Below, piece by piece: positions 16,080 through 23,794 of a stretch of 44,217 bases of DNA (the stretch's first letter is position 1; every line of letters begins with the position of its first letter). The translations under genes were made by a program, and so were the position numbers. The stretch lies in the NCBI RefSeq assembly GCF_902706035.1, contig NZ_CACSJA010000041.1:1-44217 (forward strand). The letters run 5' to 3'. The notes below the pieces were generated by a model, which did not search any database, was not told the DNA's origin, and was given only the letters and a program-made list of their open reading frames with translations. The stretch comes from Pantoea sp. 18069. Its GTDB lineage: Bacteria; Pseudomonadota; Gammaproteobacteria; Burkholderiales; Burkholderiaceae_C.

Positions 16080-17282
16080 ATGAGCAACAACCACACACCC
16101 GCTTCGCACGACCCGCGCTCCGCGCTGGCCGCCCGCATGGCCCAACTGACCGAGACCTCCGCCGGCACCCCCATGGGCCAGTTGCTGCGCCAGTTCTGGC
16201 ATCCCATCGCCCTGTCACGCAGCGTTGCCCCGGGCCAGGCGCGTGAAGTCCGTCTGCTGGGCGAAGACCTGGCGCTGTACCGCGGCCAGGGCGGTAGCGC
16301 CCACCTGCTGGTCAACCGCTGCGCCCACCGGCTGACCAAGCTGCACACCGGCTGGGTCGAAGGCGACGAGCTGCGCTGCATGTACCACGGCTGGAAGTAC
16401 GACGCCCGCGGCCAATGCGTGGAGCGCCCGGCCGAACGCCCGGGTAGCCACGCCAACATCCGCGTCACCTCCTACCCCGTGCACGAATACTGCGGCCTGG
16501 TCTTTGCCTACCTGGGCGAAGGCGCGCCACCGGTGTTCGATCTGCCGCGCAAACCCAAGTTCGAGGAAGACGGCGTGATGCTGTTCCAGCGCCAGGAAAT
16601 CTGGCCTTGCAACTGGCTGCAGCACGCGGAAAATTCCCTCGATGCCGTGCACGTGAGCTTTGCCCACCAGATGGGCAAGGTCGGCGTGTTCGGCGACGCC
16701 ATCACCAGCGGCGTGCCCACGCTGCGCTATGAGGAGACTTCCGCCGGCATCCAGCAGACCGCCGTGCGCGAAATCGACGGCAAGTCCCAGGTCCGCGTCA
16801 GCGACTGGACTTTCCCCTATGGCAATCACGTCGCCATTCCCGCCGTCCATGCGGGCGGCCCCTGGATGGAAAGCGCGAACTGGATGGTGCCCATCGACGA
16901 CACGCACACGCTGCGCATTTCGCTGCGCGCCGCGCCGTCCACCACGCCCGAGGCCGATGACCAACTGCAGCGCTATTTCGACGGCTGCGATGACTATTGC
17001 GCAGCCGACCACCACGACGAGCTGTTCGCCGGCAAATACCCGGAGGATCCGCTGGTGCGCCTGACCAGCGCCCAGGACTATGTGGCCCTGATCGGCCAGG
17101 GCGAGATCGTCGACCGCGTGCACGAGCGGCTGGGCGCGTCCGACATGGGGATTGCCATGCTGCGCCGGATTCTGGCGCGTGAGCTCGAAGCCCTGCGCAC
17201 CGGGGCGCCGACCAAGCCATGGCACCGCATCGAACAGGCCTCGACGCTGTTCCAGTACACGGCCGCCGACGCCACGGCCTGA
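16080..17282 (+). CDS. Rieske non-haem iron aromatic ring-hydroxylating oxygenase, VanA/phthalate type
   Basis: Catalytic oxygenase component, 400 residues. The Rieske [2Fe-2S] ligands are Cys 81, His 83, Cys 100 and His 103 (CAH ... CMYH). The mononuclear iron motif is ENSLDAVHVSFAH (bridging Asp 188, His 191, His 196). Single-component oxygenases of this length hydroxylate or O-demethylate aromatic acids such as phthalate or vanillate with O2 and electrons from a PDR-type reductase. A fitting reductase gene lies at 18758-19729, separated by a Crp-like regulator and a hemerythrin gene. The substrate cannot be fixed from sequence. A strong terminator follows at 17334-17367. Confidence 0.93.
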   Translation: MSNNHTPASHDPRSALAARMAQLTETSAGTPMGQLLRQFWHPIALSRSVAPGQAREVRLLGEDLALYRGQGGSAHLLVNRCAHRLTKLHTGWVEGDELRCMYHGWKYDARGQCVERPAERPGSHANIRVTSYPVHEYCGLVFAYLGEGAPPVFDLPRKPKFEEDGVMLFQRQEIWPCNWLQHAENSLDAVHVSFAHQMGKVGVFGDAITSGVPTLRYEETSAGIQQTAVREIDGKSQVRVSDWTFPYGNHVAIPAVHAGGPWMESANWMVPIDDTHTLRISLRAAPSTTPEADDQLQRYFDGCDDYCAADHHDELFAGKYPEDPLVRLTSAQDYVALIGQGEIVDRVHERLGASDMGIAMLRRILARELEALRTGAPTKPWHRIEQASTLFQYTAADATA

Positions 17283-17333
17283 GCCCCATTCCCCGCCGGG
17301 AATTCACGGGGAACTGTGATAGATTCAGCGCCG

Positions 17334-17367
17334 ATCACGGCAGCCGCCCAGGTGCGGCCGTGATTTT
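17334..17367 (+). terminator. Intrinsic terminator after the Rieske oxygenase gene
   Basis: ATCACG and GCCGC pair with GCGGC and CGTGAT around a short loop (one 3-base bulge), followed by TTTT. It ends the FAH/Bug/oxygenase transcript 46 bases before the Crp-like gene, so that gene probably has its own promoter or is reached by read-through. Confidence 0.7.
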
Positions 17368-17412
17368 CGGCCCGCCGAAACCCTCAACGGCGCGGCAAGG
17401 ACGTGGCTTGGA

Positions 17413-18102
17413 ATGAATGACACCCTCGTACGGCTCGCGATCACCCAATCCGAGCTTTTCTCCCAGTGGCCCAGCGATGCCATCGCGCGCCTCATCACCC
17501 AGGCGGTGGTGCTGGTCGTGGAGCCCGACACCTGCGTGCACCATGCCGGCGACCCAGCCGAGCATGTCTCGCTCCTGGTCGCAGGCTCGATGAATCTGTC
17601 GCGGAAAATGCCGGGCGGGCGCCACTTCACCGGCGGTCTGCACCTGGCGGGTGAATTCCACGGTCTGGGGCCGGTCGTGGCCCAGGCGCCCCATATGTTC
17701 ACCGCGACCTGCAAGGAAAAGACCGTGCTGGTGCGGATTCCCGGGGCGCTCATACGCGAGATGATCGCCGGCAACGGGCGCCTGGCCTTTTCCCTGTTTG
17801 CCGCACTGGAGCGACGCCACTTGCGGGCCCAGATGCGCCATGCAAGCGCCGCCGTCGACTCGACACAGGCGCGGATAGCCGGCCTGCTGCAATCGATTGA
17901 TGCGCGCAGCGTGCACGGTCGCACCGACGCCGAAGTCAATTTGTCCCAGGATGAGATCGCCATGATGCTGGGCACGCGTCGGCAGGTGGTGAACCGCGTG
18001 CTGCGGGAAATGGCGGAAAAAGGCGCAGTCCAGGTGCGCTACGGCCGGATCTCCATCACCGACAGCGACAAGCTCAGGCAGATGGCCCTGGGGACTGACT
18101 AG
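17413..18102 (+). CDS. Crp/Fnr-family transcriptional regulator
   Basis: A 229-residue regulator with an N-terminal cyclic-nucleotide-binding-like beta-barrel (about residues 15-125; GDPAEHVSLLVAGSMNLSR), a dimerisation helix and a C-terminal Crp-type HTH (about 176-204, LSQDEIAMMLGTRRQVVNRVL). The N-terminal cysteine cluster of FNR oxygen sensors is absent, and residues for cAMP binding are not obviously conserved, so the effector is unknown. It lies between the oxygenase and its probable reductase, and is convergent with a hemerythrin gene with which it shares a CTAG at the stop codons. A role in controlling the surrounding oxygenase module is likely but inferred. Confidence 0.88.
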   Translation: MNDTLVRLAITQSELFSQWPSDAIARLITQAVVLVVEPDTCVHHAGDPAEHVSLLVAGSMNLSRKMPGGRHFTGGLHLAGEFHGLGPVVAQAPHMFTATCKEKTVLVRIPGALIREMIAGNGRLAFSLFAALERRHLRAQMRHASAAVDSTQARIAGLLQSIDARSVHGRTDAEVNLSQDEIAMMLGTRRQVVNRVLREMAEKGAVQVRYGRISITDSDKLRQMALGTD

Positions 18103-18536
18103 GCTAGCGGCGCCGGGCGCGGCGTGATCCGCACGCCCACGCCACCGAAGCGTGACTGGCTGCGCACTGCGGCCAGGTTCGCGTCCATTTCGCTCACATG
18201 CTCGGGCAGCCAGCGCAGCAGCTCCAGCGCCAGGCTGGAAATCAGCCGATGTGCCACGGTCTGCGACTCGCCCAGAATCAGGTGTACTTCGTCCAACGAG
18301 GCCAGCACGGCAGCGTGCTCGTCGAGATGGCAGTCGACGTTGTTGCCGCCCAGCCGGCGCAGATCCGCGTCCTCGCTGGCGAAATGCGCACGCATCTCGG
18401 CGCGCAGCTGCTCGACGGCCGGCCGGATTGCGTCGCTTGGTACATCCAGCAGCGCCCGGCACAGACGAAACAGTTCCGCGTGGTCGTGGTCCAGTTGGGC
18501 ATCCCCCAGCATGGGGGGGTCGGAAATATCGATCAT
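18099..18536 (-). CDS. Hemerythrin-domain (bacteriohemerythrin-like) protein
   Basis: A small cytosolic di-iron O2-binding protein of 145 residues. All seven ligand positions of the hemerythrin fold can be assigned: His 19 (HDHAELF), His 51 and Glu 55 (HFASED), His 70 and His 74 (HLDEH), His 113 and Asp 118 (WLPEHVSEMD). Such proteins store, deliver or sense O2 or NO. It is a stand-alone domain without a signalling partner, convergent with the Crp-like gene and located between the Rieske oxygenase and its reductase; an O2-supply or O2-sensing role for this module is a plausible inference. Confidence 0.88.
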   Translation of the reverse strand: MIDISDPPMLGDAQLDHDHAELFRLCRALLDVPSDAIRPAVEQLRAEMRAHFASEDADLRRLGGNNVDCHLDEHAAVLASLDEVHLILGESQTVAHRLISSLALELLRWLPEHVSEMDANLAAVRSQSRFGGVGVRITPRPAPLA

Positions 18537-18757
18537 GGGGACTGGCTTTCGTGGATCAGGTTACGCCCCGCAGGGCCATTTGCCTGTGCAAGTCTGGCCA
18601 CAAGCCGCGTCGCCGGCAACCCGCAAAGCGCGGCGATTGTGTGCTTTGTTGCGAAGCGCCACGCGCCACCCTGGCGTGATCGGGTAAATGCAACATCGAC
18701 AACAGTTGCGCACCGTGCGGGTTTGAAGCGCCTGCGGCCCTGCCCAAGAATGGGGCC

Positions 18758-19729
18758 ATGAAGACACTCCAAGCCCGACTACACTCGATTGAGCAACTCG
18801 CTACCGGAATTCAGCGCTTTGAATTCCGTCCCACCGATAGGGCGACATGGCCGGCAGTCTGCGCCGGCGCCCATGTGGACCTGCACCTTGCGCCGCAGCT
18901 CTCACGCAGCTACTCGCTGGTCAATGCACCCGGCGAAAGCCACCGCTACGTGGTGGCGGTGCAGCACAACGCCACGGGCCAAGGCGGATCGCGCTACCTG
19001 CACGACACGCTGCGCGTAGGCCAGGAACTGCCGATCTCGGCGCCGCGCAACGCCTTTCCCCTGGATGAATCCGCGGCCCACTCCATTCTCATCGCCGGCG
19101 GTATCGGCATCACCCCGCTGTGGAGCATGGCCCAGCGGCTGGTGCAACTGGGCCGGCCCTGGACGCTGCACTATGCGACGCGCACCCCCGCCAGCGCCGC
19201 GTTTGCCGAGCAGTTGGTGGCACTGGCCGCCAACAGCCTGGGCAAGGTGACACTGTATTTCGATGGCGGCATCAGCGACCAGGGCCTGGATTTGCAGGCC
19301 ATCGCCCAGGACAGTCCAGCGGATGCCCATCTGTACTGCTGCGGCCCGGCGCGCATGCTCCAGGCCTTCGAGGAGGCCACGGCGCAGTTGCCGCCCGCGC
19401 GGGTACATCGCGAGTATTTCGCCGCACCGCCGGCGCCTGCCCAGGACGCGCAAGGCACGGACCAGGCGTTCACCGTGCGGCTGTCCCAAAGCGGCCAGCT
19501 GGTTCCGGTGGACAGTGGCACCACCATCCTCGACGCCCTTCTCAACGCCGGCGTGGACGTGCCCTACTCCTGCATGAGCGGCATTTGCGGCATGTGCGCG
19601 ACCCGCGTACTGGACGGCGTTCCAGACCACCGCGACCTGGTCCTGTCCGCAGCCGAGAAGGCCTGCGGCCACCAGATAATCCTTTGCTGCTCGCGCGCGA
19701 AATCGCAGGAACTGACGCTTGACCTGTGA
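18758..19729 (+). CDS. PDR/VanB-family oxygenase reductase (FMN, NADH, 2Fe-2S)
   Basis: Electron-transfer partner of a phthalate/vanillate-type oxygenase, 323 residues. Domains in order: flavin-binding barrel with SRSYSLVNAP (FMN), nucleotide-binding domain with ILIAGGIGITPLWSMAQRL, and a C-terminal plant-type ferredoxin with ligands Cys 272, Cys 277 and Cys 280 (SCMSGICGMC) and a fourth Cys at 310 or 311 (ILCCSR). The order flavin-NAD-ferredoxin is diagnostic for this class. It is transcribed alone, 1.5 kb downstream of the Rieske oxygenase on the same strand, and is its most likely partner. Confidence 0.93.
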   Translation: MKTLQARLHSIEQLATGIQRFEFRPTDRATWPAVCAGAHVDLHLAPQLSRSYSLVNAPGESHRYVVAVQHNATGQGGSRYLHDTLRVGQELPISAPRNAFPLDESAAHSILIAGGIGITPLWSMAQRLVQLGRPWTLHYATRTPASAAFAEQLVALAANSLGKVTLYFDGGISDQGLDLQAIAQDSPADAHLYCCGPARMLQAFEEATAQLPPARVHREYFAAPPAPAQDAQGTDQAFTVRLSQSGQLVPVDSGTTILDALLNAGVDVPYSCMSGICGMCATRVLDGVPDHRDLVLSAAEKACGHQIILCCSRAKSQELTLDL

Positions 19730-20016
19730 ATGCTGGGCACGCGCCAGCCTAGCTCATGGCCGCAGGCGTCCCATTTCCCGCTTCCTTCGCAGAGGCGATC
19801 AAGTCCCGACAGTCGCTCGCCCGGGCGCCAGCGCGCACGTATGCTGCTGGCGACAGCTTCACGGCGGCGCTGTCCCGTGCAGGCTCAGTATCACTGACGA
19901 CAGGATGTCGTTCTGGAGCATGACGGGGCGTTGCACGAAGGCCAGAGCCCGCCTCGCGACATCCGGTGCGCGGCATCCCCCTGCCCGCACAGGGAGGGAT
20001 GCACGGCGAAACCGCT
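19730..20016. other. Intergenic segment without recognisable gene
   Basis: This 287-base stretch lies between the reductase and the PRC-barrel gene (convergent). Short open frames on both strands give compositionally biased peptides that I do not recognise. I see no clear terminator or operator. Confidence 0.3.
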
Positions 20017-20373
20017 TTAGAAATACGGCACGCCGTAGTAATCGCTCACGCGCCGGCCGTATTCATCGGTGTATTCGGGCGCAGTCTCGTGTGCATAGCG
20101 CGGCGCGCCTTCGAGTTGCTCCTTGGCGATCGCCACTACATAGCCGCCCATTTCAGGCTCGTACTTGAGCGTGTCCCAGGGCAGCGGGTAACGGTCGGTT
20201 CCCATACCGAGAAAGCCGCCGAACTCCATCACGGCGTAGCGCACGCGGCCGGAAATCTTGTCGATCATCAGTGAGTCGATCGAGCCGAGCTTCTCCCCGG
20301 CCGGGTTGTAGACGTTGGTGCCGTTGACCTTGTCGGACGAAATGACGCTCGATGCCGTATTCGGTGTATTCAT
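20017..20373 (-). CDS. PRC-barrel domain protein
   Basis: A 118-residue soluble protein made almost entirely of one PRC-barrel domain (residues about 10-90: GTNVYNPAGEKLGSIDSLMIDKISGRVRYAVMEFGG and the tail GGYVVAIAKEQLEGAP). PRC-barrels are small beta-folds found in photosynthetic reaction-centre H subunits, RimM and many stress-associated proteins of unknown function. The ATG at 20373 has an AAGGGGAC ribosome-binding site; a longer upstream open reading in the same frame overlaps the IclR gene and is not real. It is a single-gene unit; an envelope or general stress role seen for relatives is only a guess here. Confidence 0.87.
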   Translation of the reverse strand: MNTPNTASSVISSDKVNGTNVYNPAGEKLGSIDSLMIDKISGRVRYAVMEFGGFLGMGTDRYPLPWDTLKYEPEMGGYVVAIAKEQLEGAPRYAHETAPEYTDEYGRRVSDYYGVPYF

Positions 20374-20519
20374 GCGGGTCCCCTTGAATGTGCTGAAGCA
20401 AGATGACTTCAGGAACAAGGCTAAGCGCGCAACCGCGCGCGCCGGGTAGTCACCTGGCCGGCAGCGGCGTAGGAGAGACTGACCTGTCTGCGGCTGGGCG
20501 ATGCCGTTCGACGCGCAAG

Positions 20520-21254
20520 TCAGTGTGCCTGCGGCTCGAGCGCGCCGCGCCGCGCCCGGCCGCCCAGGGCCAGCGAGCCGAGCTGGCAGGCCTCGATCAG
20601 CAGCGGCGCCATGAAGTCCACCGACGCGTCGGTGAATTGCGGCAGCGGCCCCGACAGCGACAGCGCACCGAGCAAGGTATCGCCAGGCCCGATGATGGGC
20701 GCCGACAAGGCGCCGCAACTCGGGTCGCGTTCGCCGCGCGACTGGTGTATCCAGGGCCATTGGTCGGCCAGAAAATCCGACGGCAGCTTGCGCAGCACCT
20801 TGCCGGCCGCGCCCGCGGCCAGCGGCAGCAGGTCGCCCTCGCGCACGCGGTCCAGCGTCGAATGGTTGGAATCGAGCCGCAGCACGCAAAACCGCGTCTG
20901 CGCATCGTGAACGATGTGAAATGACGGGCTGGGCGCGCCCGCGTCGACGAGCTTTTGCATCAGCGGCAGCAGATGCTCGCGAAAGCGAAAGCTCGCGTCG
21001 AACGCACGCCCGAGCCGGAACGCCAGATTGCCCAGGCAGTAGGCGCTGTCGGAGCGCCGCATCACCAGGCCGCATTTCTCCAGACTGGCCAGCAGCCTGA
21101 GCACCGCGCTCTTGTACAGGCCCGTGGCCGTCGCGATCTCGGACAGGCGCAGCGGCGCGCGTGCCGCTTCGAGCGCGATCACCACGCGCATCGCCTTGTC
21201 CACGGCGGCGACGCCCGCCATGTTTGCCTCGTAATTCGTTGCCTTGTCGTTCAT
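20520..21254 (-). CDS. IclR-family transcriptional regulator
   Basis: A 244-residue regulator: N-terminal winged helix (about residues 35-65, RLSEIATATGLYKSAVLRLLASLEKCGLV) and C-terminal IclR effector-binding GAF-like domain (from about 85). It is divergent from the ALDH / dehydrogenase / Bug operon at 21418-24769 and probably controls it in response to the operon's substrate. The ATG at 21254 is preferred to one 16 codons upstream because it lies at the usual distance from the HTH. Candidate binding sites are the direct repeats at 21325 and 21368. Confidence 0.9.
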   Translation of the reverse strand: MNDKATNYEANMAGVAAVDKAMRVVIALEAARAPLRLSEIATATGLYKSAVLRLLASLEKCGLVMRRSDSAYCLGNLAFRLGRAFDASFRFREHLLPLMQKLVDAGAPSPSFHIVHDAQTRFCVLRLDSNHSTLDRVREGDLLPLAAGAAGKVLRKLPSDFLADQWPWIHQSRGERDPSCGALSAPIIGPGDTLLGALSLSGPLPQFTDASVDFMAPLLIEACQLGSLALGGRARRGALEPQAH

Positions 21255-21324
21255 GCGGCGATTGTGACGGATTCGGCGCAGCGCCCGGGCAAGTTCCAGC
21301 ATCAGGCAATAGATATTCTACTCT

Positions 21325-21379
21325 GCAGAACAATCAGACTAAGTGCATACCCTAAATACGCACATTTACAGAACAACCA
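21325..21379. promoter_or_regulatory. Direct repeats in the IclR/ALDH divergent region, candidate IclR operators
   Basis: GCAGAACAATCA (21325-21336) and ACAGAACAACCA (21368-21379) match at 10 of 12 bases and are spaced by 43 bases, about four helical turns. The first includes TCTGCAGA, a palindrome. They lie 40-90 bases upstream of the aldehyde dehydrogenase start, where an IclR activator or repressor would bind. Confidence 0.4.
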
Positions 21380-21417
21380 AGCCATAGAATCCGCTTCAAA
21401 TTCTGTGGAGTGGAACT

Positions 21418-22866
21418 ATGGTGGAAATCAAGAAGTTGTTGATCGATGGTGCGTGGATGGATGGCGAGCCCGGCGTCCAGCGCCTGGTGTCGACGAACCC
21501 CGCAACCGGCGCGGTCAACCATGAAGTCGCGGCCGCGGGCGCGCAGTTCGCCGCGGCGGCCGTCGCGTCGGCACACAAGGCCTGCAGGCAGCCCGGCTGG
21601 CGCGACATGCTGCCCGCCGACCGCGCGCGCATCCTGTACCGCATCGCCGAAGGCATCGAATCGCACAGCGAGGAGATGTCGCGGCTGCAGATGCTGGAAA
21701 ACGGCAAGGTCTGGAAGGAATGTGTGGCCCAGGTCAGGAGCGCGGCCGCGACGTTCCGCTACTACGCGGGCGTCTGCGAGACGCTGGGCTCGGAAGTCAC
21801 GCCGGCACGCGGCAACTACCTTTCGATGGCGGTCTACGAAGCCTATGGCGTGGTCGTGGCGATCACCCCCTGGAATTCGCCCATGACCATGGAAGCGCAG
21901 AAAATCGCGCCGGCGCTGGCCGCGGGCAACGCGGTGATTCTCAAGCCTTCGGAAGTCACGCCGTCCACAGGCCTGCTGCTGGGCAGGATCGCGCTGGAAG
22001 CCGGCCTGCCGCCGGGCATCCTGAACGTGCTGCCCGGCTGGGGCCATGAAGTCGGCGCGGCGCTGGTCGCCCACCCGCAGGTGCGGCTGGTGTCGTTCAC
22101 GGGGGGCACGGAAAGCGGCCGGCGCATTGCCCAGGTGGCCGCGGCCAAGCTGATGCCCGTGGCGCTGGAGCTCGGCGGCAAGTCGCCGCATATTGTTTTT
22201 GACGACGCCGACCTCGACCTCGCGGTCGAAAGCATTGCCGGCGGCATTTTCGAAGGCAGCGGTCAGTCCTGCGTGGCCGGCTCGCGCGCCTTCGTGCAGC
22301 GCGGCGTCTACGACGAAGTGCTGCGCCAGCTTGTGGCGCGGGCGCGGGCCATCGCCGTGAATCTGCCGGACCAGGCCAATGCCCAGATGGGGCCGATGGC
22401 CAGCTTTGCCCACCGCGACAAGGTCGCGTCCATGGTCGCCGAAGCGATTGCCCAGGGCGCGACGGCCGAATGCGGCGCCAGCGCGCCCCAGGACGCGGCG
22501 CTTGCCGCGGGCGCGTTCTACCTGCCGACGATTCTGACCGGCATGCGCAATGACGACGCAATCGCCCAGCAGGAAATCTTCGGCCCGGTGCTGTGCCTGA
22601 TGCCGTTCGACGACGAAGCCGACCTGGTCGAGCAGGCGAACGCCTCGGTGTTCGGCCTGGCCTCGGGCATCTGGACGGGCAGCTACCAGCGCGCCTGGCG
22701 TGTGGCGCGCGCGCTCGAAGCCGGCACCGTCTGGATCAACACCTACAAGCAGCTGTCGATTGCCACGCCGTTCGGCGGCTTCAAGGACAGCGGCATAGGT
22801 CGCGAAAAAGGCATCCAGGGCCTGCGCCTGTACCAGCAGGCCAAGGGCATCTTTTTTGGAATGTGA
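21418..22866 (+). CDS. NAD(P)-dependent aldehyde dehydrogenase
   Basis: A 482-residue ALDH-superfamily enzyme oxidising an aldehyde to the carboxylic acid. The active site is complete: Asn 153 (PWN), Glu 251 (ELGGKSPHIVFDDADLD) and nucleophile Cys 285 (GQSCVAGSR); cofactor segment KPSEVTPSTGLLL and FTGGTESGRRI are typical. First gene of an operon with a beta-hydroxyacid dehydrogenase (14 bases downstream) and a Bug receptor, divergent from an IclR regulator. The pair alcohol/hydroxyacid dehydrogenase plus ALDH suggests stepwise oxidation of a hydroxylated substrate taken up with the aid of the Bug protein; the substrate is unknown. Confidence 0.93.
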   Translation: MVEIKKLLIDGAWMDGEPGVQRLVSTNPATGAVNHEVAAAGAQFAAAAVASAHKACRQPGWRDMLPADRARILYRIAEGIESHSEEMSRLQMLENGKVWKECVAQVRSAAATFRYYAGVCETLGSEVTPARGNYLSMAVYEAYGVVVAITPWNSPMTMEAQKIAPALAAGNAVILKPSEVTPSTGLLLGRIALEAGLPPGILNVLPGWGHEVGAALVAHPQVRLVSFTGGTESGRRIAQVAAAKLMPVALELGGKSPHIVFDDADLDLAVESIAGGIFEGSGQSCVAGSRAFVQRGVYDEVLRQLVARARAIAVNLPDQANAQMGPMASFAHRDKVASMVAEAIAQGATAECGASAPQDAALAAGAFYLPTILTGMRNDDAIAQQEIFGPVLCLMPFDDEADLVEQANASVFGLASGIWTGSYQRAWRVARALEAGTVWINTYKQLSIATPFGGFKDSGIGREKGIQGLRLYQQAKGIFFGM

Positions 22867-22880
22867 GACGAGGAATGACT

Positions 22881-23765
22881 ATGAGCACTGAGCATCAATT
22901 GGGTTTCATCGGACTGGGTGTGATGGGCGAGCCCATGTGCCGCAACCTGGCGCGCAAGTCCGGGCGCCGGGTCCTGGCCTCGGACCTGGACCCGGCGCCG
23001 CTCGCGCGCCTGCAAGGCGAAGGCGTGCAGTCTGCAACGCTGGAGGAAATCCTGCGCAATTGCGCAACGATTTTCCTGTCGCTGCCGTCGGGGGAAATCG
23101 TCGAGCGGCTCAGCCGCCAGGAGCAGGGATTGCTGGCGCTGGCGCGCAGCGGCCAGACCATCATCGACCTGAGCACCTCGCCGGTGTCGACCACGCGGGA
23201 ACTGGCGCGCGATTTCGCGGCGCTCGGCGTGACCTTCATGGATGCGCCCGTGGCGCGCACGCGCGCGGCGGCCGAAGCCGGAACGCTGGCCGTGATGGTC
23301 GGCGCCACGCCCGAGGACTTCGCGCGCGTGCGCCCGCTGATCGCGACCTTTGCCTCCGACATCGCGCTGTGCGGGCCCGTGGGCTGCGGCCAGGTGCTCA
23401 AGATCCTCAACAACATGGTGCTGTTCGAGACCGTGGTCGCGATCAGCGAAGCCAAGGCCATAGGCACGCGCGCCGGCGTCGATGCCGACGTGCTGTTCGA
23501 GACGCTGTCCAAAGGCTCGGCCGACAGCTTTGCGCTGCGCAACCACGGCATGAAAGCCGTGCTGCCTGAATCCTTTCCCGAAAGAACGTTCTCGGTGCGC
23601 TATGCGCGCAAGGACCTGCTCTACGCGCTGCAGCTCGCCCAGGAGCATGGCGTGCCCGCGAAAGGCGCGCAGCTGGTCGAACAGTGGTTCGACCAGGCGA
23701 TAGCCGCCGGTGTCGGCGACCAGTACCACCCCGTGATCAGCGAGCTGATCGCTGGCAAGCGCTGA
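22881..23765 (+). CDS. Beta-hydroxyacid (3-hydroxyisobutyrate/tartronate-semialdehyde reductase type) dehydrogenase
   Basis: NAD(P)-dependent oxidoreductase of about 294 residues. The Rossmann motif GFIGLGVMGEPM at the N-terminus, the substrate segment DAPVARTRAAAEAGTLAVMVG (normally DAPVSGG) and GCGQVLKILNNM with the catalytic Lys are diagnostic. GAGGA precedes the ATG at 22881 with six bases' gap, so this start is preferred; the ATG at 22875 directly abuts that ribosome-binding site. The GG of the usual DAPVSGG is replaced by RT, hinting at a non-standard substrate. Co-operonic with ALDH upstream and Bug downstream. Confidence 0.9.
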   Translation: MSTEHQLGFIGLGVMGEPMCRNLARKSGRRVLASDLDPAPLARLQGEGVQSATLEEILRNCATIFLSLPSGEIVERLSRQEQGLLALARSGQTIIDLSTSPVSTTRELARDFAALGVTFMDAPVARTRAAAEAGTLAVMVGATPEDFARVRPLIATFASDIALCGPVGCGQVLKILNNMVLFETVVAISEAKAIGTRAGVDADVLFETLSKGSADSFALRNHGMKAVLPESFPERTFSVRYARKDLLYALQLAQEHGVPAKGAQLVEQWFDQAIAAGVGDQYHPVISELIAGKR

Positions 23766-23794
23766 ATTTTCCATAACCCCCAGGAGACACCACG

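Noticed and set aside
17316..17340. CRP-type site GTGAT...ATCAC upstream of the Crp-like gene
   Set aside because: The spacing between half-sites is about twice that of a real site, and the right arm is part of the terminator stem.
19749..19976. 75-codon minus-strand frame between the reductase and PRC-barrel genes
   Set aside because: No recognised motif, no ribosome-binding site and Ala/Arg-rich composition; not supported as a gene.
20374..21333. Upstream extension of the PRC-barrel gene to a 438-codon frame
   Set aside because: The added sequence is the shadow of the IclR gene; the ATG at 20373 has a good ribosome-binding site.
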